Assembly (NCBI GenBank): GCA_027084145.1
Contig: JALWLM010000028.1
Location: 1-8,076, forward strand
Direction of reading: 5' to 3'
Length of the DNA stretch: 8,076 nt
Source: Crocinitomicaceae bacterium
GTDB taxonomy: Bacteria; Bacteroidota; Bacteroidia; Flavobacteriales_D; Crocinitomicaceae
Position numbers and translations under genes: made by a program. Below are positions 1-7,030 of the stretch, one piece after another. The notes under the pieces are model-generated. The model saw only the letters and a list, made by a program, of their open reading frames with translations, was not told where the DNA came from and ran no database searches. Within the stretch, counting starts at the first letter, position 1; the number at the start of each line of letters is the position of its first letter.

Positions 1-6
1 TTTACA

Positions 7-32
7 TCACTAAAAATAGCAACACGTTGTGT
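7..32. repeat. Left boundary repeat with GTTGTGT box, possible partial attC-like arm
   Basis: The stretch ends in GTTGTGT at 26-32, which nearly matches GTTGTGG at 8068-8074. The bases before it (TCACTA, ATA, then CACGTTGTG) align with the right arm of the 3' palindrome (CCACTA, ATA, then ACCGTTGTG) at roughly two bases in three with one gap. The box also sits in a small perfect hairpin, AACAC-GTT-GTGTT (21-33). I infer that it is a diverged or neighbouring copy of the 3' element, marking the left edge of a cassette. The matching left arm would lie outside the window, so this rests on one short alignment made by eye. Confidence 0.4.
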
Positions 33-53
33 TTCATATAACGAGAGTAATTG

Positions 54-143
54 GCCAGCCGCACAAATTGCACATTTGGTTTTTGCCAACGCTTAACGCC
101 AAACACAAAAAACCAAAAGAGCAATTTTTTGCCAACGCTCAAA
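54..143 (+). repeat. 5' flanking repeat block (GCCARCCGCACAA ... TTTGCCAACGCTCAAA)
   Basis: This non-coding leader holds three short modules. GCCAGCCGCACAA is at 54-66, TTTGCCAACGCT at 82-93 and TTTGCCAACGCTCAAA at 128-143. The last is identical over 16 bases to 7910-7925, and the first matches 7872-7884 at 12 of 13 positions, in the same order and orientation. The operon is therefore flanked by direct repeats of a two-part block. The final copy ends only about 15 bases before the first start codon, so it lies in or beside the mRNA leader. I found no convincing Bacteroidota promoter here. The nearest candidate, TTG at 52-54 with CACATTTG at 71-78, has the wrong first base in the -7 element and a short spacer. 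Confidence 0.6.
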
Positions 144-158
144 AAATGATGAAAAAGA

Positions 159-1421
159 ATGATAAAAATAAATATTGTCTTTTCAACAAAAAGTGAAAAT
201 AACACATATAACATAGTTGAAAGTATATCTAAATCAAACTCTTTTGAAAAGAATAAAAATTATTCTTTATCCATATTAATATTAGATAAAACAGCTGAAC
301 AAAACATCGCAAAAAAATTAGAACAATTTGCATTAGATATTAAGGTTGTTAACATTGATGAAATTCAACGGTTAGAAAAGAAATATCTTAACTTTTTTAC
401 AGAGGCTAATTGCACAATGTCTATTGACAGTATACAAAGAACAAGAATACAACAACAAGTATATATCATTGATAATTATGAACAATTTAATGGTGGTGTT
501 ATTTGGCAAGTAGATGATGATATGCTTTTTGGAAGAAGTAAGTTTACAGGAAATTTGCATACAGTGGATTATTCAGTAAATTATTTTTCAAAATTGGTAG
601 ATGTTTACTTGCAAAATAAAAATATTGATGCGATTATTTCACCATCAACCTATGTTCCACCGGTTCCTTCATTGCTTTACTGTGAAAGCCAATTAAAATC
701 ATACTTCAAAGGAACTTTCAAACCGGAAAACAAAATTATTACAGCAGATGAATACCACGACTACTATAATCAAAATAATCTCAACAATTATTACAACATA
801 TTTTTATCTGACACCAAGGATAAAAATGAGATTGTAAAAAATATTCTTGCAGGAAAACCGACTTCTAAAATCTCTTGGAACAATAACATTAATGACCAGA
901 TAAAATTTACTAAATCAAAACTTTTTAGAGGCGGTAATTTTATTGTTTTTAACCCTGAAATATTTTATGTTCCGCATTTAGGTTTTTCTGAAAACAATAC
1001 CATTCCGGCTAGACGGAGTGATATGATACACGCTCATTTATTATCCGAAATGGATTTTCAGATCATAGATGTTTCTTATTTTAGTTTGGTTCACAACCGT
1101 GATTTCAGTAATACATCAATTGATAAAAGTGCTGAAAAATATTTTTCAGATATGATAGGTGCATTGCTCGTTTCGTATTTATATAAAGGTCAAAATGAAT
1201 TTAATAAACGTATAGAGTTTTATCATAAACACATTAAAAATATTCTGAATTTATTATACGAAAACGTAAATATAGATGAATTTAAAACAGAAATAGACAG
1301 ACTAACGGAATTAGATATTCAAATCAATTCATTTGACAAAGAACACTTTATCAGTGAATTTGAAAAATTTAAACAAACACAAGAACAATTAAAAATAAAA
1401 TTATGCAAATTGGTGTCATAG
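159..1421 (+). CDS. GT-A-fold glycosyltransferase-like protein
   Basis: This 420-residue protein is probably a cytoplasmic, metal-dependent nucleotide-sugar transferase. An N-terminal alternating strand/helix region (residues 3-65) leads to QRTRIQQQVY (93-102) and then WQVDDDM (116-122). The latter has the form of the DxD motif that holds the metal and sugar nucleotide in GT-A enzymes, at the end of a hydrophobic strand. Further on, FRGGNFIVF (256-264) and RRSDMIHAHLL (285-295) occupy the places where GT2-like enzymes carry their acceptor loop and catalytic acid motif. The C-terminal ~90 residues look helical and charged. The start at 159 is forced, because an in-frame TGA lies at 150-152. 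It is the first gene of the operon and overlaps the next by 19 bases. Donor and acceptor cannot be read from the sequence. The similarity is at motif level only, so the fold is likelier than the exact function. Confidence 0.6.
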   Translation: MIKINIVFSTKSENNTYNIVESISKSNSFEKNKNYSLSILILDKTAEQNIAKKLEQFALDIKVVNIDEIQRLEKKYLNFFTEANCTMSIDSIQRTRIQQQVYIIDNYEQFNGGVIWQVDDDMLFGRSKFTGNLHTVDYSVNYFSKLVDVYLQNKNIDAIISPSTYVPPVPSLLYCESQLKSYFKGTFKPENKIITADEYHDYYNQNNLNNYYNIFLSDTKDKNEIVKNILAGKPTSKISWNNNINDQIKFTKSKLFRGGNFIVFNPEIFYVPHLGFSENNTIPARRSDMIHAHLLSEMDFQIIDVSYFSLVHNRDFSNTSIDKSAEKYFSDMIGALLVSYLYKGQNEFNKRIEFYHKHIKNILNLLYENVNIDEFKTEIDRLTELDIQINSFDKEHFISEFEKFKQTQEQLKIKLCKLVS

Positions 1422-1897
1422 GTTCTAACAGTAGTCAATGTTCAAAAGACTTGTATGATTTTGCCTACAATCTTGGGGTCCTTTTAGGAAAAAAAGGAAA
1501 CACAATTCTTAATGGTGGTATGCAAGGAATTATGGAAGCCGTTTCAAAAGGTGTAAAAGATAGTGGTAATGCGGAAAGTCTCGTTGTAGGTATTCTACCA
1601 TTTGAAACCGCTCAAAATGCAAACGGATATTTAGATATAAAAATCCCGACAGGAATAGGATATGCCAGAAATTCCATTTTAGTTTTATCATCAGATATTC
1701 TAATAGCCTTGGGAGGAGGTGCGGGAACTTTAAATGAGATAAGTTACGCTTGGCAATATGGAAAAAAAGTTTATTGTTATACAGGAGTTGAAGGTTGGAG
1801 CAAAAAACTTGCAGGACAAAATTTAGACAGCAGAAATGATAATCTTTTAATCGGATTTAACTCATTAGAACAAATAGAAAAACTACTTTGCCAATGA
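1403..1897 (+). CDS. SLOG-domain protein, TIGR00725 type (DprA/LOG-related)
   Basis: This 164-residue Rossmann-like protein belongs to the SLOG superfamily, which includes DprA and the cytokinin-producing LOG phosphoribohydrolases. Visible motifs are GVIGS (4-8), NGGMQGIMEAVSKG (37-50), GYARN (86-90) and GGGAGTLNE (104-112). The last corresponds to the PGGxGTxxE signature of LOG enzymes, with Glu112 and Arg89 in places comparable to the LOG active-site Glu and Arg. Length and motif order match the compact single-domain family TIGR00725. Members bind nucleotides or related phosphorylated ligands, and LOG relatives split the N-glycosidic bond of nucleoside monophosphates. Whether this one is an enzyme or a binding protein is unknown. 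The start at 1403 puts the first beta strand right after Met and overlaps the upstream gene by 19 bases. Its place inside a biosynthetic operon suggests it acts on a nucleotide-linked intermediate or by-product, which is inference. Confidence 0.85.
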   Translation: MQIGVIGSNSSQCSKDLYDFAYNLGVLLGKKGNTILNGGMQGIMEAVSKGVKDSGNAESLVVGILPFETAQNANGYLDIKIPTGIGYARNSILVLSSDILIALGGGAGTLNEISYAWQYGKKVYCYTGVEGWSKKLAGQNLDSRNDNLLIGFNSLEQIEKLLCQ

Positions 1898-3576
1898 GAA
1901 CAACTATTGCTATATATGGTCCCAAAGATATTGGTAAAGAAATTTCTAATGTCCACGATCATAATATTTGCATTATGAAAGATGGCGTTGTCAAACAATA
2001 TTTGCATTTAGAAAGGTATTCAAGAAAAAAATTCGATAATCGATTAGATTATTATCTTGAAGAATTGTTTGAAAATGGTGTGCTCGAAATTGAAGATGAT
2101 TTTGATATAGTTTTTGTAAATTCTTTGGTAAGCAATGCTTTTCAATCAAAAAATGGATTATTAAAATTTGAATCAGCTAAAATTTTTCCCACTCCCCCAC
2201 AACTTGTTTCAGATTGTTACGCTCTACTTGGTTTGGGTAATTATAAAGTTGTAGATGCATATATGTTAAGTCACGAATTGGCTCACATCTATACAAATAC
2301 AATTCATTATGGAGAGATAAAAGAAAATAGTTTATTAATTCATTATGACGGAGGAGCAAGTGTAAGTAATTTTTCCGCTTTTCATCTGTTAAATGGAGAA
2401 GTTAAACACCTTGAAAATCACTGGGATTTTTTGCCATTTTCAAGTTTTTTCAATAACAATATTCTATGTTCAATACTTCTTGAAAATCATCACTTTAATA
2501 CAAACCAAGAGTTGAGTAAATATAATGGAAGCCTTTCGTTAGCCGGAAAATTAATGGGATATTCATCTTACGGCAAATATTCATTGAAGATTGAACAGTG
2601 GTTGATTCAAAACAACTATTTCAATAGAAATCACTTGAATATCAATGAATTTTTAAAAGATTTAAACGGTTATTTTAATGTTGATGTCAAAAGTATTGAT
2701 AATAAAGCACAGATTTTTAAAGATATAATAGCTACTCTACACCATATTTTTGAAAGAACTTTCATTGAAAAAATTAAAGAATTAAAAGAAAAAACAAAAG
2801 CTGATTATTTATATTATTCCGGCGGTTCTGCTCTTAATATTAAGTTAAATTCCAAGTTATTAGACCTTAAATTGTTCAAAGATATTTTCATTCCGCCTGC
2901 TTGCGGCGATAGCGGTTTATCCCTTGGAGCAGCAGCCTTTGTCGAAAATATAAAACATAATAAAATAAAAAAACATTCACCATATCTGAATAATATATAT
3001 TCGGATATTGACGAATGGTCTTTTGATGAAAAATTGATAGATGAAGCAGTAAATTTCATATTGCAAGGAAAAATAATCGGGTTAGCTTACGGCAATGCAG
3101 AAGCCGGTCCACGAGCTTTGGGACATAGGAGCATATTGGGTAGGCCTGATAATACCGAATTAAGCAAATATGTCAGTCAAACAATAAAAAACAGAGAATG
3201 GTATAGACCTATTGCACCGGTTATGTTAAAGGAAGTTGCCGAAATGGTTACCGGAAAGAATATTCATCATCTTGGTAAGTATATGTTGTTAGAACTTGAT
3301 ATTTTACCACAATATAAAAATCAACTGGAAGGTGTTATTCATATAGATGGAACAAGTAGAATTCAAATTATCGAAACCATTGATGATAACCAGTTTTTAT
3401 ACAAATTATTAAAAACACTTTTTGAAAAACATAATATTTTAGGATTAATCAACACATCATTTAATAGAAGCGGAGAACCAATTGTGCATACTTATAAAGA
3501 TGCAATCACTTCTGCTTCCAATATGAATTTAGATGCCGTTATTATTAATGGAGAAATTATTACCAAATATGAATAA
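1894..3576 (+). CDS. O-carbamoyltransferase, NodU/CmcH/TobZ family
   Basis: This protein should move a carbamoyl group from carbamoyl phosphate, through carbamoyl-AMP, onto a hydroxyl of a sugar or natural product. It has 560 residues from the start at 1894, the usual family length. The N-terminal Kae1-like half shows HD (21-22), ERYSRKK (40-46), the metal-binding HELAH (127-131), YDGGAS (151-156), GGSALN (310-315) and CGDSGLSLGAA (337-347). The C-terminal YrdC-like half shows GNAEAGPRALGHRS (400-413), REWYRPIAP (434-442), DGTSRIQ (485-491) and NTSFN...GEP (520-529). The common NHHLAH form is SHELAH here: the two ligand histidines remain and the middle one is Glu. I prefer ATG 1894 because it forms a 4-base ATGA overlap with the preceding stop; ATG 1888 is also in frame. 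The family is confident, the acceptor unknown. The neighbouring glycosyltransferase and deacetylase make a sugar hydroxyl plausible. Confidence 0.95.
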   Translation: MRTTIAIYGPKDIGKEISNVHDHNICIMKDGVVKQYLHLERYSRKKFDNRLDYYLEELFENGVLEIEDDFDIVFVNSLVSNAFQSKNGLLKFESAKIFPTPPQLVSDCYALLGLGNYKVVDAYMLSHELAHIYTNTIHYGEIKENSLLIHYDGGASVSNFSAFHLLNGEVKHLENHWDFLPFSSFFNNNILCSILLENHHFNTNQELSKYNGSLSLAGKLMGYSSYGKYSLKIEQWLIQNNYFNRNHLNINEFLKDLNGYFNVDVKSIDNKAQIFKDIIATLHHIFERTFIEKIKELKEKTKADYLYYSGGSALNIKLNSKLLDLKLFKDIFIPPACGDSGLSLGAAAFVENIKHNKIKKHSPYLNNIYSDIDEWSFDEKLIDEAVNFILQGKIIGLAYGNAEAGPRALGHRSILGRPDNTELSKYVSQTIKNREWYRPIAPVMLKEVAEMVTGKNIHHLGKYMLLELDILPQYKNQLEGVIHIDGTSRIQIIETIDDNQFLYKLLKTLFEKHNILGLINTSFNRSGEPIVHTYKDAITSASNMNLDAVIINGEIITKYE

Positions 3577-4357
3577 TATTTTAATGTTTCATAGAATTAT
3601 GCCTAAATCAATGATTGATATTGATGATGCCTATTTTATTAGAGGAACATTAATTTCACAAGAACGTCTTGAAAATATTATTCAATCTTATTTACAAGAC
3701 GGTTTTTCGTTTAAAACTATTTCTGAAATAGATAATTCAGATAAACAAATTGCATTGACGTTTGATGACGGTTATCTGGACAATTATTTATACGTCAAGC
3801 CTTTGCTGGAAAAACACAACATTAAAGCTACCTTTTATCCGGTTATCGGTTATTGTAAAGAACAACGTGTAGCACCATTAGACCAATATTATCATTACGT
3901 GAACGAAAATGTTACGAAACAGAATAAAAACTTTTGGATTACGGGTGAAAGAAAACGTTATTTTTTGAGCCTTAATACAAGGCAACAAAAAAAATATGTA
4001 AAAAAACTGAACAGCAAAAGTCCTGTAAAAGTATCATATATGACTGAACAACAATTGTTGGAGTTATATCATTTGGGAAATGAAATAGGAGGACATTCTT
4101 ATTATCACGATATTTATACAAACTTATCCGAAAATGAAATAATAAAAGATGTTGCTAAAACACTCAATTCTTTTACTCAATTAGGCATAAAAATAACTTC
4201 TTATGCATATACAGACGGACAATATGATTTGAAAACAATTAACATTCTAAAAAACAACAATATAAAAAGTGCTTGTGCCATTAAGTCATTGAATATTACC
4301 AATAATTACGATTTTGAAATTGAAAGAAAATTTGTTACGGAAAATGAAATTATCTAA
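3569..4357 (+). CDS. Polysaccharide deacetylase (CE4/NodB-like)
   Basis: This 262-residue metal-dependent amide hydrolase is expected to remove N-acetyl groups from an amino sugar. The N-terminus NILMFHRI is typical of CE4 proteins. LTFDDG (residues 63-68) carries the catalytic base and metal-binding aspartates, and GGHSYYH (174-180) supplies the HxxxH metal ligands. SYAYTDG (211-217) sits where the family's xYPxG motif lies, but Thr-Asp replaces the usual Pro-Tyr or similar pair. The ending ERKFV resembles the family's closing ElpRidv strand. An in-frame ATG at 3533 would add 12 residues inside the previous gene. I chose 3569 because the conserved MFHRI strand then follows directly and the overlap is 8 bases. 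With no signal peptide it probably acts in the cytoplasm on a soluble or nucleotide-linked amino sugar, not on a wall polymer. That is inference. Confidence 0.9.
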   Translation: MNNILMFHRIMPKSMIDIDDAYFIRGTLISQERLENIIQSYLQDGFSFKTISEIDNSDKQIALTFDDGYLDNYLYVKPLLEKHNIKATFYPVIGYCKEQRVAPLDQYYHYVNENVTKQNKNFWITGERKRYFLSLNTRQQKKYVKKLNSKSPVKVSYMTEQQLLELYHLGNEIGGHSYYHDIYTNLSENEIIKDVAKTLNSFTQLGIKITSYAYTDGQYDLKTINILKNNNIKSACAIKSLNITNNYDFEIERKFVTENEII

Positions 4358-5948
4358 TGCTGAAATACAAAAGTTTTTAGATACTATTGGGGTTAAGAAT
4401 AGTCAAAATGATCATTCTTTGGCTTTTTTAAATCAAATAATATTAAATGCCGGACAATATATGCCTTGGCAGAATATTTCAATGATTGAGAACGGTTTAG
4501 GACACATACCTGTTTTTGAAGAGATTAAAAACAATATGCTTTCCGGCAAAGGTGGCATTTGTATGGAAGTAAACAGATTTATGTTTTATTTTCTTAATAA
4601 AGTCGGTTACAAAATACAGTATATTTTGTGTGGTAGAAAAAATCAAGAAAAAAAACATATAGCATTGGTTGTATCAATTGATGATACAAAATATTTTGTT
4701 GATTTTGGTGATGCACAACCTTATTTTGAAGCAATAGAACTAAAACACAACAATACGCTTGTAAGAAACAAAATTTCATATCGTATCCTTAAAAAAGACA
4801 ACGACTATGAAATACATAAAAGAGAAAGTGGCACCGATTGGTATATTCTTTATCAATTCAATTTACACAAATACAACGAAAAAGATTTTGAACCTTTGAT
4901 TGAAAAATATTACAATGATATTTTTTATGGTCCATTTTGGAAATCAGTTCGGTTTGCATACTACCCCGATAAAAAATTACGAGCAATTAAAGGTACAACC
5001 GTTTATTATGAAAATAATCAAGGGGATATCATAATACATAAACATTCAACTATTGATGACTTTAAAAATACTTTAAATCAATATTTTAGTCCGGAATTAA
5101 GACACAGTTTTCAATTTGTCAAAGCATTTGAAAAATTAAATGAGATAAATATTTATGAACGTTTCGGGTTGACAATTACAGAAAAAGAGTTGCAGTTGTT
5201 TTTAAACAAAATTGATATTACTAAACCTGAAATTTCACTTGATTTCATCAATAAATTTATTGTTAAGGTATTAAACAAAATACCTTTTCAAAATTATATG
5301 ATGATAGAAAGAGGTTTCGGTCATATTCCCGTTGAAAAAGATATTAAAGAAGATATGTTATCCTTAAACGGAGGCACTTGTGCTACAATGAATACTTTTT
5401 TAGGTGCCGTTTTGTATAAATTAGGTTTCAACGTTTGTTTAATCAACGGCACAATGATGAAGCCAAATGATCATATCTCCATACTACTTCGTTACAATGA
5501 GCAATTTTATGTAATGGATATGGGAGACGGACAACCGTATTTTGAAGCATTTCCAATAAAAAATAAAATTTACAAACATCCTTTTAGAACATATCGAACC
5601 GTAGTCGAAAACAATAATATTAGAATAGATTTTTGGATAAAAGAAAAATGGTCAACAGATTGCACATTACACCTTGTGCCAAAAACTTATAAGCAAGTAT
5701 ATAAAACACTTGAAAATCATTATACCCATAAAGAATTTGGTCCGTTTTGGAAAGGTGTCCGGTTTGCGATATATCCCAATAAAGAAATAATTGCATTACG
5801 TGACAAAACTCTTACCCTGCAAAAGGGTAACGTAATAGAAAAAAAATCTATAAAAGACAGAACTCATTTATCCGAGATATTATCAAAATATCTACCCGAT
5901 TTTAAAACACAAATTATTAACTGTTATATTAAAACTAAATTATTATGA
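4344..5948 (+). CDS. Tandem fused arylamine N-acetyltransferase (double NAT domain)
   Basis: This 534-residue protein is two NAT domains joined head to tail, each about 260 residues, the size of a complete bacterial NAT. NATs pass an acyl group from CoA to an amine through a cysteine thioester; relatives such as RifF form amides in antibiotic pathways. Domain 1 has KGGICMEVN with Cys73, His105 (KKHIALVV) and Asp120 (YFVDFGDAQPYFEA). Domain 2 has NGGTCATMN with Cys346, His377 (NDHISILL) and Asp392 (YVMDMGDGQPYFEA). His-to-Asp spacing is 15 in both, as in the classic enzyme (Cys69, His107, Asp122 in Salmonella). Shared segments include GHIPV, GDxQPYFEA and GPFWKxVRFAxYP. The catalytic cysteine codons are at 4560-4562 and 5379-5381. 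Start 4344 gives a 14-base overlap with the deacetylase gene; ATG 4314 would add 10 residues. The upstream deacetylase could supply the amine this protein acylates, which is inference. Confidence 0.9.
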   Translation: MKLSNAEIQKFLDTIGVKNSQNDHSLAFLNQIILNAGQYMPWQNISMIENGLGHIPVFEEIKNNMLSGKGGICMEVNRFMFYFLNKVGYKIQYILCGRKNQEKKHIALVVSIDDTKYFVDFGDAQPYFEAIELKHNNTLVRNKISYRILKKDNDYEIHKRESGTDWYILYQFNLHKYNEKDFEPLIEKYYNDIFYGPFWKSVRFAYYPDKKLRAIKGTTVYYENNQGDIIIHKHSTIDDFKNTLNQYFSPELRHSFQFVKAFEKLNEINIYERFGLTITEKELQLFLNKIDITKPEISLDFINKFIVKVLNKIPFQNYMMIERGFGHIPVEKDIKEDMLSLNGGTCATMNTFLGAVLYKLGFNVCLINGTMMKPNDHISILLRYNEQFYVMDMGDGQPYFEAFPIKNKIYKHPFRTYRTVVENNNIRIDFWIKEKWSTDCTLHLVPKTYKQVYKTLENHYTHKEFGPFWKGVRFAIYPNKEIIALRDKTLTLQKGNVIEKKSIKDRTHLSEILSKYLPDFKTQIINCYIKTKLL

Positions 5949-7030
5949 TTAGCAAAAGTGATTTTGATTTTTACAAAGAAAACGGCTATTTAGTTATACA
6001 AAACTTTTTAGACGACAAAAAAGTTGATAAACTAAAAGCAAACTATGATGATTTGAGAAAAAAATTGGCTGAACGTACTTCAATTAAATATTCGGATTAT
6101 CATAAAGAAATTTCACAAATACGTGATATTTGGAAATATGATGAAGATTTCAAAAAACTAATTTTAGAAGGAGAAATTGCAAAAACCGCACCTTTATTTT
6201 TTGAAGATAAAAGTTGCAGACTATTGCACGACCACATCATTAACAAACCATTAGGTAATAACGGAACTGTTCCCTGGCACCAAGATTACACATATTGGCC
6301 AACAGATAATCCTAACGGATTATCATTTTGGTTGCCTCTTTCTGATTTAGATAAAAACGCAGGTGTTTTGGAAGTAGTTCCCAAATCACATCTTTGGGGA
6401 GAAGAAAAACCGGTTGATTTTATCAATGACACAAAAGATTTTTCAAATTATGATGTAAAATACCTTGAAGTAAAAAAAGGAGATATTGTTATTTTAGATG
6501 CACTTACTTGGCATAGAACATCCGAAAATATTTCAATTGAGGAAAGAATAGCTTATATTTCTTTATGGATACCTGCAAATTCACGATATGCACCTAAACA
6601 TGCAAGTTGGCATCCGGTCAATGACAATATTACGGTTAAAGAAAACGAAATACTAAATGATGATTGGTTTCCTGTAATCGGTAAAGGAAAAACAAACGGA
6701 CCTGAGCATACTTACCTTGATAATTCTGAAACCGAAACTATGCAAAAAATTACTATGTATAATGCTTCCAAAAAAGCACGTAATTTTCTACAAAAACACT
6801 TGGACATTAACACTGATGTTTGGACATTTCTTTACAATGAAACAAATAGAGAAAAAGCAGTTAACCGGTTGATAGAAAAATTTAATCTAAACGATAATGT
6901 GTCAGATGAATTAAATGAAGTTTTACTATCTATGTCAATCAATGGTTTAGCCTATCAAAACCATAAAGCTCGCAATGTTTATAATAAATCATACGTTAAA
7001 TTTAAAAACATATTTAAAGATGAAATTTAA
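5945..7030 (+). CDS. Phytanoyl-CoA dioxygenase family (PhyH) Fe(II)/2-oxoglutarate oxygenase
   Basis: This 361-residue protein probably hydroxylates or otherwise oxidises an unactivated carbon of the pathway intermediate, using iron, oxygen and 2-oxoglutarate. The start FYKENGYLVIQNFLD (9-23) is the usual PhyH opening. The iron triad is His112-x-Asp114 in VPWHQDYTYWP and His190 in ALTWHRTSEN, and Arg201 eleven residues later fits the 2-oxoglutarate carboxylate ligand. LSFWLPLSDLDKNAGVLEVV (126-145) and the KGDIVILDA strand (178-186) are also characteristic. After about residue 268 there is a ~90-residue, probably helical tail that I do not recognise, so the protein is longer than most PhyH members. 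It starts by a 4-base ATGA overlap with the NAT gene. The family includes many natural-product tailoring enzymes, and the substrate here cannot be told. Confidence 0.92.
   Translation: MISKSDFDFYKENGYLVIQNFLDDKKVDKLKANYDDLRKKLAERTSIKYSDYHKEISQIRDIWKYDEDFKKLILEGEIAKTAPLFFEDKSCRLLHDHIINKPLGNNGTVPWHQDYTYWPTDNPNGLSFWLPLSDLDKNAGVLEVVPKSHLWGEEKPVDFINDTKDFSNYDVKYLEVKKGDIVILDALTWHRTSENISIEERIAYISLWIPANSRYAPKHASWHPVNDNITVKENEILNDDWFPVIGKGKTNGPEHTYLDNSETETMQKITMYNASKKARNFLQKHLDINTDVWTFLYNETNREKAVNRLIEKFNLNDNVSDELNEVLLSMSINGLAYQNHKARNVYNKSYVKFKNIFKDEI

Noticed and set aside
52..78. Promoter for the operon (TTG at 52-54, CACATTTG at 71-78)
   Set aside because: The -7 element starts with C instead of T and the spacer is about 16 bases, shorter than usual. 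The true promoter may lie left of the window or be too diverged to see.
2..214. Minus-strand open frame of 70 codons rich in Phe, Ile and Leu, resembling a membrane peptide
   Set aside because: It runs through the repeat leader and into the start of the first gene. Its hydrophobic look follows from reading A-rich sequence backwards, and no promoter or family similarity supports it.
2814..3059. Minus-strand open frame of 81 codons
   Set aside because: It is antisense to conserved carbamoyltransferase motifs (GGSALN, CGDSGLSLGAA) and resembles no protein I recognise.
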